Shown here piece by piece: positions 1 through 6,024 of a DNA stretch of 64,000 nucleotides. The DNA lies in NCBI GenBank assembly GCA_903873705.1, contig CAIQPK010000002.1, positions 1 to 64,000 on the forward strand, read 5' to 3'. Origin of the DNA: an uncultured Acidobacteriota bacterium (GTDB lineage: Bacteria > Acidobacteriota > Terriglobia > Terriglobales > Acidobacteriaceae). The notes under the pieces are model-generated. The model had not been told where the DNA came from, did not search any database, and worked only from the letters and a program-made list of their open reading frames with translations. Position numbers and translations under genes: made by a program. Numbering within the stretch: position 1 is the first letter of the stretch; each line of letters starts with the position of its first letter.

Positions 1-111
1 GAACCAACGGCAGAAGCCCTGGCTGCGTTAATGGCGATCTGCATCGCAGGCCTGATCATCGTCGGTGCAGCGACAGCCATACAACGCCTTCAAGATAACG
101 ACCAGCGCTGA
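1..111 (+). CDS. C-terminal end of a membrane protein (partial)
   Basis: The first 36 codons are open from the window edge and end at TGA (109-111). The visible peptide has a hydrophobic helix (ALMAICIAGLIIVGAATAI) followed by a short polar tail ending in DNDQR, so it looks like the last membrane segment of an inner-membrane protein with its C-terminus exposed. The start and most of the gene lie upstream of the window and no family can be assigned. It could also be a chance open frame, but the clean hydrophobic-then-charged pattern argues for a real gene end. Confidence 0.45.
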   Translation, partial: EPTAEALAALMAICIAGLIIVGAATAIQRLQDNDQR

Positions 112-141
112 GTGTTCGACTGCGGCAAGCCGTAACGGGCC

Positions 142-155
142 CTACCCTCTACCCT
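142..155. repeat. Heptamer repeat (CTACCCT)2 at the end of the RDD gene
   Basis: Two perfect CTACCCT units. They supply the stop codon of the minus-strand RDD gene (CTA at 142-144 read as TAG). Related heptamers occur at 1835-1862, and other 7-bp repeats at 5461-5495, 12067-12087 and 19745-19765. Confidence 0.6.
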
Positions 156-627
156 TTCGCGCATCCACCACGATCGTCTCCGCCAGCCGGTCCTGCGCGC
201 ACTGTCGGTTCTTGTCCCAGAAGAACTGCAGAAACCCCAGCCCACCCTCCAGCACCGCCGCGCCATACCCCAGCCCGCGCTCAATCGACTGCCACAACCC
301 CATCCGTTCGCTCACCAGCGACACCACCCGCGTGCGTGCCACCCACTTCCCCACCGTCCGCCCGTTGCCAAAATAATTCGCCAGCCCAAAGTAAAGCAGC
401 ATCACGATCAGGTTGCCCCACTCATGAAAGTCCCACTTCAGCTCAATGTTGGATTGGTGCAGCACATATCGCCGCCAGTAAAGCTCCATCGGCCACCAGA
501 TCACCACCGCTACCATCAAATCGACAACATACCCCACCACCCGCTGCCAGAAGCTCGCCAGCAGCACCCCTTCCAGGGCCTCCTGCCGCGCCGTCTCGTG
601 CATATGGAAATGCCGCATGCCCCGCAT
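142..627 (-). CDS. RDD family membrane protein
   Basis: About 161 residues. RDD-family proteins are small inner-membrane proteins, some linked to ion transport, others of unknown role. The sequence has the typical first helix with an Arg and an Asp (QRVVGYVVDLMVAVVIWW, about residues 27-44), a second helix (WGNLIVMLLYFGLANYF), the family GRTVGKW motif after it, and a C-terminal DKNRQCAQDRLAETIVV block (about 138-154) that matches the conserved end of the family. The frame stays open up to 747, but the ATG at 627 has AGGAGA about ten bases upstream and the extra 40 residues look non-coding, so I start there. The stop codon lies inside a CTACCCT heptamer repeat. Neighbours give no functional hint. 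Confidence 0.72.
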   Translation of the reverse strand: MRGMRHFHMHETARQEALEGVLLASFWQRVVGYVVDLMVAVVIWWPMELYWRRYVLHQSNIELKWDFHEWGNLIVMLLYFGLANYFGNGRTVGKWVARTRVVSLVSERMGLWQSIERGLGYGAAVLEGGLGFLQFFWDKNRQCAQDRLAETIVVDARKGRG

Positions 628-655
628 CCGCTCCGTCTCCTCGCCCCGGCACAAT

Positions 656-685
656 GGGGGTGCCCCCTGTCCGGATTCTCGGACA
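656..685. repeat. Two small palindromes upstream of the RDD gene
   Basis: GGGGGTGCCCCC (656-667) is a near-perfect palindrome and is followed at once by TGTCCG-GATTCT-CGGACA (668-685), a perfect 6-bp stem. They lie in the leader of the minus-strand RDD gene and resemble other G/C palindromes in this window (for example 18885-18898). Function unknown. Confidence 0.4.
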
Positions 686-833
686 TGGGTCTCCACAACA
701 TTGTCTATCGAGCGTCCGTGCCTCCACTCTAAAGCCCCGCATGACAAACGTCACAACGCTTTCCTGACGCCCCACACTAAATTTCCCCGCTCCAAACCCA
801 CACACTAGCTCTTGTCATCACAAGGAGCCACCC

Positions 834-1820
834 ATGAGCGCAGTGCTGGACATCACCGAACCCACCGCCACCCGCACCATCCCCGCCACCCGGCAACCCG
901 AGGTCGTCGCCTCCCTCACCGGCGTCACCAAGCGCTACGCCAACGGCGTCCTCGCCCTCGACAACCTCTCGCTCTCCCTCCGCCGCGGAGAAATCGTCGC
1001 TCTCCTCGGCCCCAACGGCGCCGGCAAATCGACAGCCGTCAAGCTCATGCTCGGCCTCTCGTCACCCACCTCCGGTCTCGTCCGCGTTTTCGGCGCCGAC
1101 CCCCGCGACCCCGCCGCCCGTCTCCGCACCGGCGCCATGCTCCAGGTCGGCAGCGCCCCCCTCATGCTCCGCGTACGCGAGCACATCACCATGTTCCGCA
1201 CCTACTATCCCGCCCCCATGCCCTACGCCCAGATCATCAAGGCCGCCGGCCTGGATGGCCTGGAAGACCGCATGTTCGGCCAGCTCTCAGGCGGCCAGAA
1301 GCAGCGCATGCTCTTCGCCCTCGCCCTCGCCGGCAACTCCGACCTCATCTTCCTCGACGAGCCCACCGTCGGCCTCGACATCGAAGCCCGCCGCGGCCTT
1401 TGGACCCAGATCCGCGCCCTCGCCGCCCTCGGCAAAACCGTCCTCCTCACCACCCACTATCTCGAAGAGGCCGACGCCCTCGCCCACCGCATCATCGTCG
1501 TCAACCAGGGCCGTGTCGTCTGCGAAGGCACTCCCGCCGAAGTGAAATCCATGGGCGCCACCGGCTCGCTCACACCCTCGCCCTCCGCAACCGCCACCCG
1601 CACCATCCGCTGCGCCACCACCCTGCCGCCCACCACGCTCCACGCTCTCCCCGGCGTAACCGAGATCCAGGTCCACGCCGGCCTCAGCACCATCATCACC
1701 TCGAAGCCCGAAGCCGCCCTCCGCGAAATGCTCGCCCTCGACACCAGCCTCCACTCCCTCGAAGTGATCGCCCCAGCCCTCGAAGACGCCTTCCTCGCCC
1801 TCACGTCGAAAGCCCAGTAG
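834..1820 (+). CDS. ABC transporter ATP-binding protein
   Basis: 328 residues. Cytoplasmic ATPase that would drive the permease encoded 56 bases downstream. Walker A GPNGAGKST is at 59-67, the ABC signature LSGGQKQR at 151-158, Walker B LIFLDEP at 171-177 and the switch His at 208 (TTHYLEEAD), so it should be catalytically competent. It belongs to the drug/lipid-export-like single-domain class (CcmA/DrrA/YvfR type). After residue 240 comes a roughly 85-residue C-terminal extension typical of DrrA-like proteins. The start ATG follows AAGGAGC. With the permease, kinase and regulator downstream it forms a four-gene set like Bacillus yvfRSTU; the substrate is unknown. Confidence 0.9.
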   Translation: MSAVLDITEPTATRTIPATRQPEVVASLTGVTKRYANGVLALDNLSLSLRRGEIVALLGPNGAGKSTAVKLMLGLSSPTSGLVRVFGADPRDPAARLRTGAMLQVGSAPLMLRVREHITMFRTYYPAPMPYAQIIKAAGLDGLEDRMFGQLSGGQKQRMLFALALAGNSDLIFLDEPTVGLDIEARRGLWTQIRALAALGKTVLLTTHYLEEADALAHRIIVVNQGRVVCEGTPAEVKSMGATGSLTPSPSATATRTIRCATTLPPTTLHALPGVTEIQVHAGLSTIITSKPEAALREMLALDTSLHSLEVIAPALEDAFLALTSKAQ

Positions 1821-1834
1821 TCGCGGGCATCTTT

Positions 1835-1862
1835 CTACCCTCTACTGTCTACGCTCTACCCA
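1835..1862. repeat. Heptamer repeat, four CTACNCN-like units
   Basis: CTACCCT, CTACTGT, CTACGCT and CTACCCA follow one another with exact 7-bp period in the gap between the ABC ATPase stop and the permease start. The last unit runs into the region just before the permease ribosome-binding site (TGGAG at 1864-1868). Confidence 0.6.
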
Positions 1863-1876
1863 CTGGAGATCACGCC

Positions 1877-2665
1877 ATGTCCACCGCCACACTCCCCCTC
1901 ACCGCCCCCAGCACCTTCGAAATCTTCCTCTCCGAAACCCGTTACGAGTTCCTCCGCATGCTGCGCACGCGCACCTACTCGCTCTCGGTCATCGGCTTCC
2001 CGGTCATGTTCTACATCCTCTTCGGTCTGCTGCTGAACCGCGGCGAGCACATCGGCGGCGTCGCCGTCTCCCGCTACCTGCTCGGCGGCTACTCGGTCTT
2101 CGGAGCCATGGGCGCCGCGCTCTTCGGCGTCGGCGTCGGCCTCGCCGGCGACCTCTCCGCCGGCTGGCTCGAGCTCAAGCGCTCCAGCCCCATGCCGCCG
2201 CTCGCCTATCTCCTCGCCAAGTGCTGCACCGCGATGGCCTTCGGCGTCATCATCGTCAGCATCCTTCTCACCCTCGGCATCGCCTTCGGCCACGCTCGCT
2301 TCTCCGCCACCGAGATCGCCTCCCTCCTCGGCCTCACCCTCGCTTTCGCCATCCCCTTCGCCTGCATGGGGCTGGTTGTCGCCATGCTCGTCCCCATGAA
2401 CTCCGCCCCCGGCGTCACCAACCTCATCTACCTCCCCATGAGCTTCCTCGGCGGCCTCTGGCTCCCCATCGACATGCTCCCCACATTCCTGAAACACTTC
2501 GCCCCCGTGCTGCCCACCTACCACGCCGGCCAGCTCATGTTTATCGCCCTCAACGCCCCCGCATACGGCAGCGCACTCACCCACTGGCTCTACCTCGCCG
2601 GCTTCTCCTGCGTCATGCTCGGCATCGCCTCCCTCCTCTTCCACCGCAGCGAGCAGAAGAGCTAG
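1877..2665 (+). CDS. ABC-2 type transporter permease
   Basis: 262 residues, the membrane partner of the preceding ATPase. Six hydrophobic segments are visible, starting with SVIGFPVMFYILFGLLL after an amphipathic N-terminus, and ending with LAGFSCVMLGIASLLF. The YLPMSFLGGLWLPIDMLP stretch is characteristic of the ABC2_membrane family of drug/polysaccharide/lipid exporters. The frame is open much further upstream, but the ATG at 1877 is preceded by TGGAG and the residues before it are antisense-like Arg/Pro/His-rich sequence, so this start is firm. It ends 26 bases before the kinase gene, consistent with co-transcription. Substrate unknown. Confidence 0.88.
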   Translation: MSTATLPLTAPSTFEIFLSETRYEFLRMLRTRTYSLSVIGFPVMFYILFGLLLNRGEHIGGVAVSRYLLGGYSVFGAMGAALFGVGVGLAGDLSAGWLELKRSSPMPPLAYLLAKCCTAMAFGVIIVSILLTLGIAFGHARFSATEIASLLGLTLAFAIPFACMGLVVAMLVPMNSAPGVTNLIYLPMSFLGGLWLPIDMLPTFLKHFAPVLPTYHAGQLMFIALNAPAYGSALTHWLYLAGFSCVMLGIASLLFHRSEQKS

Positions 2666-2691
2666 CGGCGTAAACTAACCACGGACAAATC

Positions 2692-3819
2692 ATGATCAGC
2701 AGCGTCAACAACCCGCGACCCAACACCAAAAAACGCTGGGCATGGATGTGGCTCGCCTACACCGGCTTCCTTTTCATCGAGCCGGCAATGGACCCCAGCC
2801 GCAACCTCTGGCTCGCCACCCTCGCGTCCTTCGCCATCTTCGTCGTCATCTTCGCCTTCTACGTCAGCGCGTACGGCGAAGACCGCCCCATCCGCTTCTG
2901 GCTGATCGCTGCCACCTACGTCCTTGGCCTCGCCACGTTCCCCTGGAACCAGGGCGCATCCACCTACTTCGTCTACACCGCAGCGTTCCTCCCGTTCGCC
3001 ATCGCTTCGGTGCCGCGCGTGCTGGCCCTTTTCGCGCTGGAGTCCGGCGGCATCATCGCCGAGCACTACATCTTCAACCACCCTCACACCACCTTCCACG
3101 TCGACTGGCCCAACGCCATCATCGCCATCGGCCTCTCGCTCGTCATCGGCGGCAGCAACATCTTCTTTGCCGAGCAGAAGCGTCACGACTGCAAGCTCCG
3201 CCTCGCCCAGGAACAGAACGTCGCCCTCGCCGCCGTCGCCGAGCGCGAACGCATCGCCCGCGACCTGCACGACGTCCTCGGCCACACCCTCTCCGTCATC
3301 GTCCTCAAAGCCGAACTCGCCGGCCGCCTGCTCGACCGAGACCCCGCCCGTGCAGCGCTTGAAATCGCCGACGTCGAACACACCGCCCGCACCGCGCTCG
3401 CCGAAGTCCGCGAAGCCATCGGCGGCTACCGCTCCCGCGGTCTCATCGCCGAAATCGAAGCCGCCCGCCGCACCCTCGACGCCGCCGGCGTCACCCTCCT
3501 CTGCGACGCCATGCCGGAGACCAACACCGGCCTCGGCGCCAACGAAGAAACCGTCCTCGCGCTAGCCCTTCGCGAAGCCGTCACCAACATCGTCCGCCAC
3601 GCGCAGGCCACCACCTGCACCCTCCGCTTTCACATCGAAGACAACCAGCACCGCCTCAGCGTTGAAGACAACGGCAACACGCCAGAGACAATCCTCCGCG
3701 AAGGCAACGGCCTCCGCGGTATGCGCGAGCGCGTTGAAGCCCTCGGCGGCCGCCTCACCCTCGACCACAACGCCGGAACCCGCCTCCTCATCGCCCTCCC
3801 CGCTGGTCGTTCTACTTAG
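2692..3819 (+). CDS. Sensor histidine kinase (DesK/NarL type)
   Basis: 375 residues. The N-terminal 160 residues form about five membrane helices without a periplasmic domain, like DesK and LiaS-type sensors that detect changes in or near the membrane. The phosphoacceptor motif RDLHDVLGHTLSVI (His 193) marks a HisKA_3 domain, and the HATPase has an N-box EAVTNIVRHA (Asn 299), DNG (327-329) and GNGLRGMRERV (338 on). It should phosphorylate the regulator encoded 71 bases downstream and probably controls the ABC transporter upstream. The stop codon and last few bases lie inside a copy of the dispersed repeat (3811-3873), so the natural C-terminus may have been altered slightly. Confidence 0.9.
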   Translation: MISSVNNPRPNTKKRWAWMWLAYTGFLFIEPAMDPSRNLWLATLASFAIFVVIFAFYVSAYGEDRPIRFWLIAATYVLGLATFPWNQGASTYFVYTAAFLPFAIASVPRVLALFALESGGIIAEHYIFNHPHTTFHVDWPNAIIAIGLSLVIGGSNIFFAEQKRHDCKLRLAQEQNVALAAVAERERIARDLHDVLGHTLSVIVLKAELAGRLLDRDPARAALEIADVEHTARTALAEVREAIGGYRSRGLIAEIEAARRTLDAAGVTLLCDAMPETNTGLGANEETVLALALREAVTNIVRHAQATTCTLRFHIEDNQHRLSVEDNGNTPETILREGNGLRGMRERVEALGGRLTLDHNAGTRLLIALPAGRST

Positions 3820-3873
3820 CGAAACTTGGCGTTTAAACTTCGCGAACATGGCGTCAAGGCTTTTGCATTTGCC
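3811..3873 (+). repeat. Dispersed intergenic element, copy 1
   Basis: A unit of about 55-60 bp reading GCGAAACTTGGC, then TTAAACTTCGCGAAC, then GGCGTCAAGGC, and ending in a TTTGC-rich tail. Similar copies lie at 4922-4980, 5936-5989, 12860-12920 and 14171-14230, with a diverged one at 11986-12060, all in the same orientation. This copy overlaps the last codons and stop of the histidine kinase. Confidence 0.65.
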
Positions 3874-3890
3874 TCACCCCGGAGAGCCCC

Positions 3891-4499
3891 GTGAAAATCC
3901 GCGTCCTTCTAGCCGAAGACCAGACCATGCTCCGCGGCGCCCTGGCTTCGCTCCTCTCGCTCGAACCCGACATCACCATCGTCGGCCAGGCCGCCAACGG
4001 CCGCGAAGCCTTCCGCCTCGCCCGCGACCTCGCCCCCGACGTCATCGTCACCGACATCGAGATGCCCGAAATGACCGGCCTGGAACTGGCCGCTTCCCTC
4101 AAACAAGCCGAAAGCAAAGCAAGAGTCGTCATCCTCACCACCTTCGCCCGCCCCGGCTACCTCCGCCGCGCGTTAGACGCTGGCGCCCGCGGCTACCTCC
4201 TCAAAGAGCGTCCCGCATCCGAGCTCGCCGAAGCCATCCGCCGCGTTCACTCCGGCCTCCGCGCCGTCGACCCCGCCCTCGCCGCCGAAGCCTGGGCCGC
4301 CGACGAAGACCCTCTCTCCGACCGCGAGCGACACATCCTCCAACGCGCCGGCGACGGCCGCTCTTCCGCCGACATCGCCACCGAGCTCCACCTCTCCGAA
4401 GGCACCGTCCGCAACTACCTCTCCGAAGCCATAGCCAAACTAGGCGCCACCAACCGCATAGACGCCGCCCGCATAGCCCGCTCCAAAGGCTGGCTCTAG
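3891..4499 (+). CDS. LuxR/NarL-family response regulator
   Basis: 202 residues. The receiver domain has acidic residues E9-D10, phosphoacceptor Asp 55 (VTDIEMPEMTG), Thr 83/84 and Lys 105, so it should be phosphorylatable. The C-terminal LuxR helix-turn-helix spans about 142-202 (LSDRERHIL ... IATELHLSEGTVRNYLSEAI). Cognate partner is the DesK-type kinase upstream; the likely target is the ABC transporter operon itself. A GAGAGCC stretch sits before the ATG. The pair plus transporter forms a self-contained stress or export module. DesR is the closest named relative by architecture, but the stimulus cannot be read from sequence. Confidence 0.92.
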   Translation: MKIRVLLAEDQTMLRGALASLLSLEPDITIVGQAANGREAFRLARDLAPDVIVTDIEMPEMTGLELAASLKQAESKARVVILTTFARPGYLRRALDAGARGYLLKERPASELAEAIRRVHSGLRAVDPALAAEAWAADEDPLSDRERHILQRAGDGRSSADIATELHLSEGTVRNYLSEAIAKLGATNRIDAARIARSKGWL

Positions 4500-4520
4500 C
4501 CACCCCACGGCCACGCTAAA

Positions 4521-4620
4521 AAACCACCGCAGCTCTAGTCACACCACTGCGGCTCGAGTCACCCCACCGCGGCTCTAGTCACTCGACCACAGCTATAGTC
4601 ACACCACCGCAACTCTAGTC
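4521..4620. repeat. Tandem array, five units of exactly 20 bp
   Basis: Five consecutive 20-bp units, each ending in a variant of AGCTCTAGTC (ends at 4540, 4560, 4580, 4600 and 4620). The first half reads ACACCACCGC with variants. Units differ from each other by 2-6 bases, so the array is old or constrained. There are no spacers, so it is not a CRISPR array. Confidence 0.85.
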
Positions 4621-4674
4621 GCCCCAAAACTTCCAAATTGTCATTCCGCAGCGCAGCGGAGGAATCTGCTTTTA

Positions 4675-4811
<137 letters not shown>

Positions 4812-4888
4812 CCCCAACCCCAGCAACCGTCATCTCGACCGAAGCATCGCGCACTTTGCGATGCGCAGTGGAGAGATCCCCGCATTGG

Positions 4889-4920
4889 CACTTGCCTTTG
4901 CCTTTGCCTTTGCACTTGCC
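4889..4920. repeat. Short hexamer tract (TTTGCC)n
   Basis: CACTTGCC followed by three TTTGCC-type units and another CACTTGCC, directly abutting the dispersed-element copy at 4922. The dispersed element itself tends to end in such hexamers. Confidence 0.75.
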
Positions 4921-4921
4921 T

Positions 4922-4980
4922 GTTCTACCTCGCGAAACTTGGCTAACTCCGCGCACGTTACGTCAGGCACTTGCACTTGC
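4922..4980 (+). repeat. Dispersed intergenic element, copy 2
   Basis: Begins GTTCTACCTCGCGAAACTTG, continues with a diverged middle (CGCGCACGTTACGTCAGGC) and ends in CACTTGC hexamers. Same orientation as the other copies. Confidence 0.6.
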
Positions 4981-4989
4981 TCGAAGGTA

Positions 4990-5050
4990 CCCCGAGGCTT
5001 CAGCCTCGGGTCTCACAAACCCGCCACCAATCGGGCTTCAGCCCCTGGGG
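4990..5050. repeat. REP-like double hairpin upstream of gluQ
   Basis: CCCGAGGCT-TC-AGCCTCGGG (4991-5010) is a perfect 9-bp stem; 22 bases on is a second hairpin GGGCT-TC-AGCCC (5033-5044). The pair ends about 25 bases before the gluQ start. A related pair lies at 10032-10088. The layout resembles REP/BIME elements; it could also act as an attenuator for gluQ. Confidence 0.55.
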
Positions 5051-5074
5051 TATGCTCTCTTCTGAGCCCGCACC

Positions 5075-5887
5075 ATGCCCACCACCTACACCGGCCGCCT
5101 CGCCCCATCCCCCACAGGCCTCCTCCACCTCGGCCACGCCCGCACCTTCTGGATAGCCCACGAGCGGGCAAAAGAAGGCACCCTCTGGCTGCGCGACGAA
5201 GACCTCGACCCCCACCGCTCCCGCCCCGACTTCGCCACCGCCATGCGCGAAGACCTCCACTGGCTGGGCATCACCTGGCAGCACGAAGCAAAGCAATCCG
5301 ACCGCCTCGACCTCTACCGCCACGCGATGCAACAACTTCTCGCCACCGGTTACGCCTACCCCTGCCACTGCTCCCGCCGCGACCTCGCCCAATCCGTCGC
5401 CGCACCCCATGACGACACCGACGACGAACCCCTCTACAACAACCGCTGCCGCCCCACCACCCCTGAACCCTGGGCCCTGAGCCCTGGACCCTCGCTCAAC
5501 TACCGTTTCCGCATCCCCGCCACCGACCCCATCACCTTCACCGACCGCCACGCCGGCCCCCAATCCTTCACCCCCGGCAAAGACTTCGGCGACTTCATCA
5601 TCTGGCGCAAAGACAACCTCCCCAGCTATCAACTAGCCTGCACCGTAGACGACGCCGACATGCGCATCACCGAAGTCGTCCGCGGCCGCGACCTCCTGAA
5701 ATCCACCGCCCGCCAGATCCTCCTCCAGCGTGCGCTCGCACTCCCAACCCCCACCTACTTCCACACCGACCTCATGCGCGACGACCAAGGCACCCGCCTC
5801 GCCAAGCGCCACGACGCCCTCAGCATCCGCTCCCTCCGCGAATCCGGTCTCACCCTCGAAGAACTCCGCGCCCAATTCAACCTCTAG
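5075..5887 (+). CDS. gluQ: Glutamyl-Q tRNA(Asp) synthetase
   Basis: 270 residues, a stand-alone GluRS-like catalytic core without an anticodon-binding domain. The enzyme activates glutamate and attaches it to the queuosine base of tRNA-Asp. The HIGH-type motif HLGH is at 18-21 after the GRLAPSPTG signature, and the KMSKS equivalent is RLAKR (241-245). The zinc site has Cys 97, Cys 99 and Cys 125, with Tyr 121 in the fourth position as in many family members. Between the zinc site and NYRFRIP the gene carries a 7-bp tandem repeat (5461-5495) that encodes an extra loop PEPWALSPGPS. No strong Shine-Dalgarno is visible; a hairpin pair precedes the gene. Confidence 0.9.
   Translation: MPTTYTGRLAPSPTGLLHLGHARTFWIAHERAKEGTLWLRDEDLDPHRSRPDFATAMREDLHWLGITWQHEAKQSDRLDLYRHAMQQLLATGYAYPCHCSRRDLAQSVAAPHDDTDDEPLYNNRCRPTTPEPWALSPGPSLNYRFRIPATDPITFTDRHAGPQSFTPGKDFGDFIIWRKDNLPSYQLACTVDDADMRITEVVRGRDLLKSTARQILLQRALALPTPTYFHTDLMRDDQGTRLAKRHDALSIRSLRESGLTLEELRAQFNL
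5461..5495. repeat. Heptamer repeat inside gluQ, five CCCTGRR units
   Basis: CCCTGAA, CCCTGGG, CCCTGAG, CCCTGGA and CCCTCGC follow in exact 7-bp register within the coding sequence. Because seven is not a multiple of three, each unit is read in a different frame, yet the gene stays open. It falls between the zinc site and the rest of the catalytic domain. Confidence 0.75.
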
Positions 5888-5935
5888 CCTTAAACGAACC
5901 GGGACCGCGACAAACCTCATCGCGGCCCCAATCCC

Positions 5936-5989
5936 ACTTCGCGAAACTTAGCGCTTAAACTTCGCGAACGTTGCGTCAAAGCTTTCGCA
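5936..5989 (+). repeat. Dispersed intergenic element, copy 3
   Basis: Reads CTTCGCGAAACTTAGC, then TTAAACTTCGCGAACG and TTGCGTCAAAGC, ending TTTCGC. It is the copy closest to copy 1 over its whole length. It lies between the convergent gluQ and S9 peptidase genes. Confidence 0.65.
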
Positions 5990-6024
5990 CGAGCCCATCA
6001 AGCCTCAGAACCCCGGGGCAAAAC

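Noticed and set aside
812-1876. Upstream extension of the permease frame
   Set aside because: It overlaps the ATPase gene in another frame and is Arg/His/Pro-rich; the permease has its own ribosome site at 1864-1868 and ATG at 1877.
4521-4620. CRISPR array
   Set aside because: The 20-bp units are contiguous, without spacers, and no cas genes are present.
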